Shown here piece after piece: positions 1 through 7,057 of a stretch of DNA of 8,692 nt (position 1 is the stretch's first letter; every line of letters begins with the position of its first letter). Source of the stretch: Methanoregula sp. Its GTDB lineage: Archaea; Halobacteriota; Methanomicrobia; Methanomicrobiales; Methanospirillaceae. The notes beneath the pieces were generated by a model. The model saw nothing but the letters and a program-made list of their open reading frames with translations, did no database searches and was not told the origin of the DNA. Made by a program: the position numbers and the translations under genes. Location: NCBI GenBank assembly GCA_026394695.1, contig JAPKXT010000043.1:1-8692 (forward strand), in the 5' to 3' direction.

Positions 1-360
1 CTCCTCGATGCCGGAATAAAGTCCCTCGGTGTTTTCCCGCACGATCATGATATCGAACCCGGAACCTTTGACAGGTCGCAGGTTTGCGTAGAGGTCAAGG
101 GCTTTCCTGATCCGCAGCACTACGCTCTGGTAATCCTTTACCGGGGGAGTCGTAATTGCCCCGAACAGGATCGCATCTGCGGTCTTCAGTTCGGCAATAT
201 CGTGATCTTCACAGGGGCATCCGGTCTGTTCCCAGCGGTGGTACCCTACATCAACCGGGAAGTATTCGTACTCGGGATGGAGCAGTTCAAGAACGTTTTG
301 TGCGACCGGGATCACCTCATGACCAATCCCGTCCCCTTCAACAATGGCAACCCGTGTCAT
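1..360 (-). CDS. aksF: Homoisocitrate dehydrogenase AksF, N-terminal 120 residues (cut by left edge)
   Basis: Member of the isocitrate/isopropylmalate dehydrogenase family. It would oxidise and decarboxylate (homo)n-isocitrate to the next longer 2-oxo acid with NAD(P), in the cytoplasm. Reading from base 360, the protein starts MTRVAIVEGDGIGHEVIPVA, the usual family opening. It continues with an ADAILFGAITTPP stretch, then LRKALDLYANLRP-like residues (R-x-x-LDLYANLRPVK near 84-98), and VRENTEGLYSGIE near 107-119, the substrate- and cofactor-contacting family signature. The family is about 330-350 residues long, so roughly two thirds is missing beyond the window. The start is fixed by a GGAGGG site at 370-365 and by an ATGA overlap of 4 bases with the stop of the preceding gene. 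Sequence alone does not separate AksF from LeuB or Icd. The choice of AksF rests on its place behind aksA-aksD-aksE, and is an inference from context. Confidence 0.86.
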   Translation of the reverse strand, partial: MTRVAIVEGDGIGHEVIPVAQNVLELLHPEYEYFPVDVGYHRWEQTGCPCEDHDIAELKTADAILFGAITTPPVKDYQSVVLRIRKALDLYANLRPVKGSGFDIMIVRENTEGLYSGIEE

Positions 361-1157
361 TTCGCCCTCCACTGCGCCATAAGGTCATTCACCGCACGGG
401 CAATCTGCGCCGGGCCTGCACCCCAGTGGACCACAGCACCGAACTTCCCATTGTATAGCCCGATGCCCTCACGTTCGGAGCGGCAGCAGCGGGCAATGAA
501 CGGTTCCTCCTGCAGGAATTCCAGCGGGCAGATATTCTCCAGCACAAAATCCTTGCCGTAACACTCAGTGTAGAACTGCGAACTTGTCAGGCAACCGGCC
601 ACCCGTTCACCACCCTGCATCGGGTCGGCATCGAGCGTGCGGGTATACCCGGCGGCACGGCAGGGGAAGACATCGGCCTGCACCTGCCTGATATCACGGG
701 TATGATGGCAGAACAGGACTGAAAGATCCCCAAAGAGCCCGGCAGACTCCAGCTCCCGGATACAGGCAGAGAGACTCGGGCGGGGAGGGGTTACATCATA
801 GACATGGATTTTAAGCAGCCCGGACTGATCGGGATCGAACACGAACGTCATGTGTTCGTCCAGCCCGGTAAAGATCGTGCAGCGGAAGCCCGTATCGAGC
901 GCAAGCCCGATAAGTCTCGTGCGGTCATGGATCTGCACCTTCTCGGGGTAGCGATAGGTTTCCCCGCTCGTTGCGATCACTTTTGATGCGATGATGGTGC
1001 GCATCATGCCGCTCCCGGCCGGGTCCGGGGTAACCTCAAGAAGTTCGTAACCTTTACCCGTATCCCGCACGAGAAAACGGCTCAGGAAATACACCTTATC
1101 GCCACAGGGTTTTGTTGAAGCATACCCGACATGCTTGCACTGTTCAGGAAAGATCAT
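357..1157 (-). CDS. Cys-rich protein of unknown function inside the coenzyme B cluster
   Basis: A 266-residue soluble protein that I cannot place in a family with known function. It has eleven cysteines (7, 18, 93, 132, 150, 166, 189, 199, 210, 224, 225), which is high for a cytoplasmic protein. Several sit in compact motifs: FCHHTRD at 149-155, ECYGKDF at 198-204, and a C224-C225 pair. The C-terminal half (from about residue 115) looks best structured, with a PPRPSLS turn and a final helix near 250-262. No signal peptide or membrane span is visible. The start is supported by GGAGGA at 1170-1165 and by an ATGA overlap of 4 bases with aksE; its own stop overlaps aksF by 4 bases. Sitting between aksE and aksF suggests a part in coenzyme B synthesis, possibly binding a metal, a Fe-S cluster or a persulfide. 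That role is inference. The real gene status is firm because the overlapping frames fit tightly on both sides. Confidence 0.85.
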   Translation of the reverse strand: MIFPEQCKHVGYASTKPCGDKVYFLSRFLVRDTGKGYELLEVTPDPAGSGMMRTIIASKVIATSGETYRYPEKVQIHDRTRLIGLALDTGFRCTIFTGLDEHMTFVFDPDQSGLLKIHVYDVTPPRPSLSACIRELESAGLFGDLSVLFCHHTRDIRQVQADVFPCRAAGYTRTLDADPMQGGERVAGCLTSSQFYTECYGKDFVLENICPLEFLQEEPFIARCCRSEREGIGLYNGKFGAVVHWGAGPAQIARAVNDLMAQWRAK

Positions 1158-1624
1158 CCGTGGGTCCTCCAGTAGTTGACAAGACCGCCCGAGGCAAGGA
1201 TCTCCTGCATCTTCGGGGAGAGCGGGCGGGTGGCAGACTTCTTACCCCCTGCCTCAACCCATCCTTCGGCAAGATTAAATGAGACCCCTGTCCCTTCCCT
1301 GCAGGTAAGGTCAGATTCGATGAGCGGGAGCCCGACATTGATCGCATTCCGGAAAAATATCCGGGCAAAGGATGGCGCCACCACTGCAACCACCCCGGCC
1401 TCCCTAATCGCGATCGCTGCCTGTTCCCGGGATGAGCCGCAGCCGAAATTTTTCCCTGCCACGATCACCGCACCGTTCATCCGGCCGGCAAGCGATGGAT
1501 CGAGATCTTCGAACACATGCGCAACCCAGGTACTGCGGTCCTTTGTCCGCAGGTATCGCCCGGCAATCACAAGGTCCGTATCAATATCTGCACCAACACA
1601 GACTGCACGCCCTTTACCCTTCAT
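1154..1624 (-). CDS. aksE: Homoaconitase small subunit AksE (YLRT type)
   Basis: Small (swivel-domain) subunit of the heterodimeric aconitase-type hydro-lyase that isomerises (homo)n-citrate to (homo)n-isocitrate through the unsaturated acid. Its 156 residues match the usual length of about 160-170. Family motifs seen: DIDTDLVIAGRYL near 13-25, NFGCGSSREQA near 59-69, and APSFARIFFRNAINVGLPL near 83-101. YLRT at residues 24-27 lies in the loop that sets substrate chain length. Published work on the Methanocaldococcus pair, as I recall it, links YLRT with homoaconitase and YLV-type loops with isopropylmalate isomerase. This is the strongest single clue that the cluster makes coenzyme B and not leucine. 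The start overlaps the aksD stop by 4 bases (ATGA) behind a G-rich tract. The stop overlaps the next gene by 4 bases. The partner subunit is the adjacent AksD. Confidence 0.93.
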   Translation of the reverse strand: MKGKGRAVCVGADIDTDLVIAGRYLRTKDRSTWVAHVFEDLDPSLAGRMNGAVIVAGKNFGCGSSREQAAIAIREAGVVAVVAPSFARIFFRNAINVGLPLIESDLTCREGTGVSFNLAEGWVEAGGKKSATRPLSPKMQEILASGGLVNYWRTHG

Positions 1625-2835
1625 CGGGACCCCCCGGGAACGGATATTTCGCCTTCAAGTGCGCTGGCTGCCGCCGTGGCAACTGATGACAGGTAAATCT
1701 CCCCGCCAACACCCATGCGGTTTTTGAAATTCCGGTTTGCCGTTGACAGGCAGACTTCCCCTTCCCCCAGTACTCCCATATGAGCACCAAGGCAGGGACC
1801 ACACCCGGGGGTACCGATGGTACATCCGGCCTCCACAATATCATCAAGCACACCTGTCCGGATCGCTTCCTGCAGCACGGCCCGGGAGGCAGGAACAACA
1901 ATGGTGCGGATGGCAACTTTTCTGCCTTTCACGATCCGTGCGAACCGTGCGAGGTCGGCATAGCGCCCGTTCGTGCAGGTGCCCACAAATACCTGGTCAA
2001 GCGGCAGCCCTGCGAGGTCATACACGGGTTTTATCGTGTCCACACGGGGAGGCACCGCAATGACCGGAACAATATCCATAAGATCGAAATCAAACGACTG
2101 GATATACCTGCACGGCTCTGGTTCCTGTGGCTGAACCGTGTGCCCTGCCTGTGCCAGGTACTGCACGGTAATATCATCGGCATAGAACATCCCCGCCTTT
2201 GCCCCGGTCTCAACGGCAAGGTTGCAGAGCGTGAGGCGGTCGTCCATAGGAATCGCGGTAGTACCTTCACCGGTAAATTCCAGCGCCCGGTAGGTTGCGC
2301 CGTCCATACCGAGCCTGTTGACGTACGTGAGTGCGAGGTCTTTTGCCTCGGATGCACCCGTAAAGGCCCCTGACAGGTGAATGCCGATCGATTCCGGAAC
2401 GCGGAACCAGGTCTCCCCGGTCATCCAGATCGCCGCCATATCGGTCGCTCCGACACCCGTGGCAAACGCACCGAATGCCCCGAGTGTGCAGCTGTGGGAA
2501 TCAGCGCCAACCACAACCTCACCGGGAAGCACCACCCCCTCGCTCATGACCTGGTGACAGATACCACCACCGATATCGGAAAAGTGCAGGAATGAACTGC
2601 GGGCGAACTCACGCAGCTCGTGCTGGAGCGTCGCCGTCGTGCTGTTATTGGCCGGGACGATGTGATCGAAGAGGACATGCAGATGTGTCGCATCCTGTAT
2701 CCTTTTTGCACCCATACTCTTCCATGATTCGAGCGTAAGCACGCCAGTCCCATCATGGACATAGGCACGGTCGACAGCCCGGTCAACATACTCCCCGGCA
2801 GTCCCGTGAAGGATCCGCTCTGACAATGTCCCCAT
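1621..2835 (-). CDS. aksD: Homoaconitase large subunit AksD
   Basis: Catalytic [4Fe-4S] subunit of the homoaconitase pair. With AksE it would convert homocitrate and its longer homologues to the iso forms. At 404 residues it is close to the usual 390-425. Cluster ligands are visible as C287 in GTCTNGR (285-291) and C345/C348 in GTPGCGPCLGAH (341-352). Other family landmarks are FDHIVPAN near 56-63, GEVVVGADSHSCTLGAFGAF at 105-124 and GVGATDMA at 127-134. The start at 2835 overlaps the aksA stop by one base (TGATG), with GAGGAG at 2849-2844 placed 8 bases upstream. The large subunit by itself cannot be told from LeuC with certainty. The YLRT loop of the adjacent small subunit and the neighbouring aksA and aksF decide for homoaconitase. 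Confidence 0.92.
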   Translation of the reverse strand: MGTLSERILHGTAGEYVDRAVDRAYVHDGTGVLTLESWKSMGAKRIQDATHLHVLFDHIVPANNSTTATLQHELREFARSSFLHFSDIGGGICHQVMSEGVVLPGEVVVGADSHSCTLGAFGAFATGVGATDMAAIWMTGETWFRVPESIGIHLSGAFTGASEAKDLALTYVNRLGMDGATYRALEFTGEGTTAIPMDDRLTLCNLAVETGAKAGMFYADDITVQYLAQAGHTVQPQEPEPCRYIQSFDFDLMDIVPVIAVPPRVDTIKPVYDLAGLPLDQVFVGTCTNGRYADLARFARIVKGRKVAIRTIVVPASRAVLQEAIRTGVLDDIVEAGCTIGTPGCGPCLGAHMGVLGEGEVCLSTANRNFKNRMGVGGEIYLSSVATAAASALEGEISVPGGSR

Positions 2836-3962
2836 CAGGCATTCTCCTCTTGTGCTTTCCGGATCAGTTTTTTTAAGACATCAGGGGTGATGTTACATTT
2901 ATGTTCTGAGTGGTCCTTGACGAGGTCAAGGACACGGCAGACCTGCTTGTAGGAAAGTTGGCAGCCGAGCGAGGCCATGACATGCTCAAGCGCCTTTTTC
3001 CCCGTATGTTTCCCGAGGATGAACCTCCGCTCGCTCCCCACCATATCCGGGGGGAAGTACTCGTAGGACGCCGGGTCGTCAAGAATTGCCGCAATGTGGA
3101 TGCCGCTCTCGTGCGAGAAGGCCAGTTCCCCGGTTACGGGTTTGTTGCGGGGCGGGGTGACACCGGAATATTTCTCCACCATGTGCGAGAGCTCCGTAAG
3201 GCGGGAAAGGTCGTACCGGTCGATCCCTTTTTTCATGCGGAGCACAACGAGCACCTCTTCTAAAGATGCGTTCCCCGCCCGTTCACCAATCCCGTTCACC
3301 GTGGTGTGGAGCTGGAACGCCCCGGCTTCAGCAGCGGTGATGGTGTTTGCAACGGCACAGCCCATGTCATTATGGCAGTGGGCGCAGAAGGGGCGGTCAA
3401 CGGAGGCAACGAGTTCCGTCATGATCCGGTGCATCTCGGAGGGAATGAGGCAACCAACGGTATCGGCAAAGCTGAGCAGGACTGCCCCGTGCTCGGCTGC
3501 CCGACGGTAGACTTCCTTTAAGAACGGGAGATCGGTACGGGAAGCATCCTCGGCGGCAAACCTGACCTGCACACCATGATCGCGGGCAAAATCGATCATC
3601 TTCAGGGCGTCTTCCAGTACCTGTTCCCGGGGCTTTTTGAACTTGAGCCGGACGTGCAGCTCCGAGGTCGGAATGAAGATGCTCACCATGTCAACATCGC
3701 AGTCAATCGCGGTCTGGATATCCGGTTCCCGGGCACGGGAAAAGCCGCAGATGCGGGCGTTCAGGCCGAGGTTCGCTATCGTTTTCACGCATTGTTTCTC
3801 GTTTGCGGAGACGGCAGGAAACCCGGCCTCGATGACCTCGATCCCGATCTCATCCAGCATGGTCGCAATATCCACCTTTTCCTTGCAGGAGAACGATACG
3901 CCCGGCGTCTGCTCCCCGTCCCTTAGTGTCACGTCACAGATCTCAATATGCAACGGTTTCAT
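2835..3962 (-). CDS. aksA: Homocitrate synthase family enzyme AksA
   Basis: Condenses acetyl-CoA with 2-oxoglutarate, and in the following rounds with 2-oxoadipate and 2-oxopimelate: the carbon-adding step of coenzyme B chain elongation. It is a DRE-TIM metallolyase of 375 residues. Motifs seen: DVTLRDGEQTPGVSF at 10-24 (catalytic Arg14-Asp15), EAGFPA at 45-50, HCHNDMG at 195-201 (metal ligands His195 and His197), NGIGERAGNASLEEV at 223-237, and HESGIH at 284-289. The roughly 120-residue regulatory domain of LeuA and CimA is absent, which fits AksA or NifV-type homocitrate synthases. The start overlaps the upstream TPP enzyme by 20 bases and has GGAGGG at 3976-3971, 8 bases before ATG. NifV or a lysine-pathway enzyme is possible in principle, but no nif or lysW-type neighbour is present. 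AksA is favoured by context. Confidence 0.92.
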   Translation of the reverse strand: MKPLHIEICDVTLRDGEQTPGVSFSCKEKVDIATMLDEIGIEVIEAGFPAVSANEKQCVKTIANLGLNARICGFSRAREPDIQTAIDCDVDMVSIFIPTSELHVRLKFKKPREQVLEDALKMIDFARDHGVQVRFAAEDASRTDLPFLKEVYRRAAEHGAVLLSFADTVGCLIPSEMHRIMTELVASVDRPFCAHCHNDMGCAVANTITAAEAGAFQLHTTVNGIGERAGNASLEEVLVVLRMKKGIDRYDLSRLTELSHMVEKYSGVTPPRNKPVTGELAFSHESGIHIAAILDDPASYEYFPPDMVGSERRFILGKHTGKKALEHVMASLGCQLSYKQVCRVLDLVKDHSEHKCNITPDVLKKLIRKAQEENA

Positions 3963-5214
3963 GGCTGCTTCCCTCCGGACATGTCCCGGTTACCACAAGC
4001 GTCCGCGGTCTGTCCGTTACCACGAGCTCGGTTTTCAGCATCAGTTCATCATCGGCACGGCAGATAACCGGGTCTGCCCATGAAATGTAGGGTACAGGAT
4101 CATAGGCTGGCTGTTTGCCGGTCATTGCCGTGCATTTGTTATTCATGACAATACACAGGAACGGGAGCTGTTTCTCATAGATGTCGATGAGTGCATTCAG
4201 GCCGGAGTGAAGCAGGGCATAGTCACCGATGAGAGCGACTTTTGTACTCCATGCAGCAACCGCGATACTGGCACCCATCCCATAGCTGGCGACACCCAGT
4301 TCATACGGTGGAGTCATACCGAGAACCGAACACCCTGCATCGCAGATCATCGTCATATTCCGTTCCTTTAAGACGTTCATCAGGAGTTTGAAGGGGCATG
4401 CGGTGCAGAATGTGCGGTAATAGCCCCGGTCCTCCATCGCTTCCGGGCGTTCCTGCGGTAGCGGTGGCTGGATACCGAGGTGGTCGCGGACAAAGGTCCG
4501 CCCATATTCATGAACTTCGTGCATCCCGGCTGCCTGCTCAGGCAGGGGATGCACCGTCACAATTCTAGACCTTCCTGGTGCTGCTCCAACCCCGGCGGGT
4601 TCGCCCTTCCACTGGTTCAGCGCTGAACCGGTCGACCAGGCAAACATGGTGCGGTACAGTTCTTCTGCTGCAGTAACCCTGCCGTTCATGGTCCATGTCC
4701 GGTCGGAGAGCCTCCCTTTCCGGTCGTTCCGGGGAACAGGATTAAGGGTTACCTCCCCCTCAAGGATCTGCGGTGTCAGGCGGAGCATCGCCACACGGGA
4801 GAACTGCTCTGACGCTTCAAGCGCCGCTTCCACACCGGCATAACAGGTGGTCTCATCGGGTTCTATCACCGGCAGTTCAGCAAGTTCCCCGTAGTAGCGC
4901 GAGTCCTGGGCGGTCTGTGAGCCCTTTGCTTCCGGGTCATCCCCGGTGACAAGGATTACTCCCCCGATGAGCCCCTGTGCTGTTGCCTGGAGCAGGGGAT
5001 CTGCACACGCGTTCACACCAACATTCTTGATGATCACGGCAGCCCGCCTACCGGAGAGCGAATCCCCGAGTGCATATTCGAGCGCCGTCTTCTCATTGAT
5101 CACCATCTCTGCCTGTGTCCGTTCGCCAAGCACGGTGATGGGAAATCCCGGTACGGTATACTGCCGGTCGGTGCAGGCAAGGAGAGCTTGTGCGATCACG
5201 TCCACTCCTTTCAT
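3943..5214 (-). CDS. IorA-like thiamine-diphosphate enzyme lacking the ferredoxin domain
   Basis: A 423-residue 2-oxo acid enzyme related to the alpha subunit of indolepyruvate:ferredoxin oxidoreductase (IorA). The pyrimidine-binding domain is about 1-155, with NEKTALEYALG at 40-50 (Glu41 the likely TPP-activating acid), KNVGVNACADPL at 63-74 and a GSQTAQDSRYYG stretch at 98-109. The diphosphate domain is about 265-390, with FCTACPF at 269-275, CDAGCSVLG at 291-299, GMGASIAVA at 312-320, and the TPP motif from GDY (330-332) to NN (358-359), then TAMTGKQPA at 362-370. IorA proteins are usually about 600 residues and end in two [4Fe-4S] ferredoxin motifs. This one ends about where those would begin, and no IorB gene is nearby. 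Translation begins at 5214: GGAGGG lies 4 bases upstream and ATG overlaps the radical SAM stop by one base. A longer in-frame start at 5259 is less likely. I infer a possible decarboxylase acting on a product of the aks pathway; the substrate is not shown by the sequence. Confidence 0.88.
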   Translation of the reverse strand: MKGVDVIAQALLACTDRQYTVPGFPITVLGERTQAEMVINEKTALEYALGDSLSGRRAAVIIKNVGVNACADPLLQATAQGLIGGVILVTGDDPEAKGSQTAQDSRYYGELAELPVIEPDETTCYAGVEAALEASEQFSRVAMLRLTPQILEGEVTLNPVPRNDRKGRLSDRTWTMNGRVTAAEELYRTMFAWSTGSALNQWKGEPAGVGAAPGRSRIVTVHPLPEQAAGMHEVHEYGRTFVRDHLGIQPPLPQERPEAMEDRGYYRTFCTACPFKLLMNVLKERNMTMICDAGCSVLGMTPPYELGVASYGMGASIAVAAWSTKVALIGDYALLHSGLNALIDIYEKQLPFLCIVMNNKCTAMTGKQPAYDPVPYISWADPVICRADDELMLKTELVVTDRPRTLVVTGTCPEGSSHETVAY

Positions 5215-6179
5215 CAATCCCTCCCCGGCACAAGATCGCAACCGGTGCAATTCGTGCACATGGTACGTGCCTCGCGTGGATCAAGTCCCGCTGCGGCAAG
5301 TGCCCGTTCATGCATAATAAAAATCTTTTTTATCCGTTCTGCTGACGGACGGGCAAAACCGGTGAGAGCGGCAACGGGATTGAGCGGGCGAAGCACCGGA
5401 ATAACCCCATGGGATGTCAGCCTGCCGATGCAGGTCTCCATCTCCGCATCAGTCTCACCAAGCCCCACGATGACATTGGAAAAGACACGGTTTTTCCCGA
5501 AGAGTTCCACGGAACGCTCAAGCACCTGCCAGAGACGGTCATACCTGAGGCCCGGGCACATAGTTGCAAAAAGCCCGGGGGTTGCCGCCTCAATGTTAAA
5601 CTTCACTTCTGCAACACCGAGCGTATTGAGCCGGTCGGGAGTCTGGTCAGTGGGGTAGATGGAGACACCGATAGGGAGTTTATAAACCAGGAGGTGTTTT
5701 ACCACCTCGAGCACATAGGATTCCTCCTCCTCAATGCTCTCGAGGACACCGCTGGTGATGGATATCGCGCCAATCCGGTGCCGGACTGATTCGACCATTG
5801 CCATGATCTCCTCAATACTCTTGCGCTGCCCGGACAGGTGGGGAACGGAACAGTAACGGCATTTGAATATACAACTGCCGGTCACGGTGATGAATGCCTG
5901 GTCCGGGCAGTGGAACCCCGGTTCAAGGAGGCGGCCCGGTATGATTGTTCCTTCATACCAGAGATCCGCAACACCATTGCCACGGTGAACGATCTCAATT
6001 GGGCTCAGGGGATCGAGCGCAAGCTTGACCCGGTGAGCACCCATTGAGAAGAAGACTGCCCCACTCCCCCCGGCACCGGGACCTGCCGATGAGCGTGCTA
6101 TGTACTGGTCTGCAGGTTCCCCGGAGAGATTCACCGAACCGGCAGCAAGGAGCCGGGCTTTCAGCTCTGTCCACTGCAT
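5214..6179 (-). CDS. Radical SAM protein with second C-terminal Cys cluster
   Basis: A 321-residue radical SAM enzyme. The SAM-binding [4Fe-4S] motif is C103-x3-C107-x2-C110 within TGSCIFKCRYCSVP (100-113). A family-like ITSGV stretch follows at 141-145, then FNIEAAT at 194-200 and a late core strand, NVIVGLGET at 235-243. At the C-terminus MCTNCTGCDLVPG (307-319) gives C308-x2-C311-x2-C314, a likely second Fe-S site; C91 is a further candidate ligand. The N-terminal 90 residues before the core do not resemble a known domain to me. Start: GGGGAGG at 6196-6190, 10 bases upstream; the gene overlaps marker protein 11 by 19 bases. It is not Mmp10, whose N-terminus is much richer in Cys, and it lacks the features of BioB that I know. 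Its place in an aks cluster suggests coenzyme B chemistry, for example sulfur addition using an auxiliary cluster as LipA and BioB do. That is inference. Confidence 0.9.
   Translation of the reverse strand: MQWTELKARLLAAGSVNLSGEPADQYIARSSAGPGAGGSGAVFFSMGAHRVKLALDPLSPIEIVHRGNGVADLWYEGTIIPGRLLEPGFHCPDQAFITVTGSCIFKCRYCSVPHLSGQRKSIEEIMAMVESVRHRIGAISITSGVLESIEEEESYVLEVVKHLLVYKLPIGVSIYPTDQTPDRLNTLGVAEVKFNIEAATPGLFATMCPGLRYDRLWQVLERSVELFGKNRVFSNVIVGLGETDAEMETCIGRLTSHGVIPVLRPLNPVAALTGFARPSAERIKKIFIMHERALAAAGLDPREARTMCTNCTGCDLVPGRD
5218..5225 (-). promoter_or_regulatory. Ribosome-binding site that fixes the start of the IorA-like gene
   Basis: The minus strand reads GGGAGGGA, ending 3 bases before the ATG at 5214. 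It lies inside the end of the radical SAM gene, whose TGA shares one base with this ATG. It supports the 423-residue form over the 438-residue one beginning at 5259. Confidence 0.75.
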
Positions 6180-7057
6180 AGTTCCAGCGCCTCCCCGTAC
6201 CGCGTGTAAAACGGGATGGCCGCAACCGCCCCGATAATGCCCCTGCCGTTCATGACAATCCGCAGGTCCTTGTCGTCAAGGTTCTCAAGAACCCCGTGTT
6301 TTACCTCTCCTCGTTTTACCTTTCGCCCATATTCCAGCAGGTTCGCTGATAGGGAAAAACCGGTATAGACCGCCATCCCGGTTTTCTCAGAGAGGGTATA
6401 CTTTTCAAGGAGCTGCCGGAACCGGTCCGTGAGTCCCCGGGCATCCGTAGTGGCAAACTCTGCAACCAGGCTCACGCAGTTCTTTGTGCGGTACGGCACC
6501 GGGAAGAGCTGTACGATCGTGTGCGAGAGGTATACCGATTGTTCATCCTCTACAGCCCTTGCAATATTATGGACAAGCGTCCAGGTTGCTCCCTCGTCGG
6601 GGGTATCCGTATCGTCAACCCCGATGAGCACCCGCTGGTACCGGGGCAGCCAGATGGTGGCACCGGCAACTTTTCCCCCGCCAGCAGGATCACTCCGGCT
6701 TCTCAATACACCCTGTGCATCTGACCGGCAGGCTGCGGCCCCCACACCCCCGCCTCCCATTCCTATGTAGGTGACAGCAATCTCAGAGGTATCGACTACG
6801 CAGGAGGAGATCCCGGCCGGAAACCGGGATCCTTCAAGTGCAAGGTCCACGGTGCCCGGAGTCAACAGGTACCGCATGGTCTGGCCGACACAGCGGACAT
6901 TTTTTACCAACGGGCTCTGGGCATAGTGGTGCTTTGACCACATTGCCCCGCCAACGCAGTCAAAGAACTCAATAAGCTCAACATTGCTTCCTGTTACATC
7001 AGCTACTGCAACAATCCGCGGGTAGTGAATAACATACGGGTCAGAAAGGTTCGCCAT
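6161..7057 (-). CDS. Methanogenesis marker protein 11 (putative ATP-using enzyme)
   Basis: A 298-residue protein that I recognise as the methanogenesis marker 11 family, found as far as I know only in methane-metabolising archaea and with no proven function. Seen: ALEGSRFPAG at 73-82, IGMGGGGVGAAACR at 98-111, LPRYQRVLIGVDDTDTPDEG at 137-156 followed by ATW, VQLFPVPYRTKNCVS at 182-196, and NGRGIIGAVAA near the C-terminus. The G-[IV]-D-D-T-D block followed by a P-[WY]-[KR]-T segment resembles the ATP-using domain of the tRNA agmatinylcytidine synthetase TiaS, so nucleotide use is plausible. The TiaS OB and zinc-ribbon domains are missing. The start at 7057 is chosen because the conserved-looking sequence begins there and AGGA lies 4 bases upstream. 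An in-frame ATG at 7186 would push 43 residues into the preceding gene. It overlaps that gene by 17 bases and the radical SAM gene by 19. A role in coenzyme B synthesis is inferred from the operon. Confidence 0.88.
   Translation of the reverse strand: MANLSDPYVIHYPRIVAVADVTGSNVELIEFFDCVGGAMWSKHHYAQSPLVKNVRCVGQTMRYLLTPGTVDLALEGSRFPAGISSCVVDTSEIAVTYIGMGGGGVGAAACRSDAQGVLRSRSDPAGGGKVAGATIWLPRYQRVLIGVDDTDTPDEGATWTLVHNIARAVEDEQSVYLSHTIVQLFPVPYRTKNCVSLVAEFATTDARGLTDRFRQLLEKYTLSEKTGMAVYTGFSLSANLLEYGRKVKRGEVKHGVLENLDDKDLRIVMNGRGIIGAVAAIPFYTRYGEALELCSGQS

Noticed and set aside
1..3962. Leucine pathway (leuA-leuC-leuD-leuB) reading of the elongation genes
   Set aside because: The synthase lacks the LeuA regulatory domain, the small subunit has YLRT, and the neighbours are methanogen-specific genes.
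2835..3962. NifV or lysine-pathway homocitrate synthase
   Set aside because: No nitrogenase, lysW or lysX-type gene nearby; homoaconitase subunits and aksF in the same unit point to coenzyme B.
3943..5214. Complete indolepyruvate:ferredoxin oxidoreductase alpha subunit
   Set aside because: The C-terminal ferredoxin motifs are absent and no IorB gene is adjacent. The stop lies in an overlap with a strong ribosome site of aksA, so it does not look like a recent truncation.
5214..6179. Methanogenesis marker 10 (McrA arginine methylase), BioB or HmdB
   Set aside because: The N-terminus lacks the Cys-rich segment of marker 10, the SAM motif is CxxxCxxC and not the HmdB spacing, and BioB landmarks are not seen.
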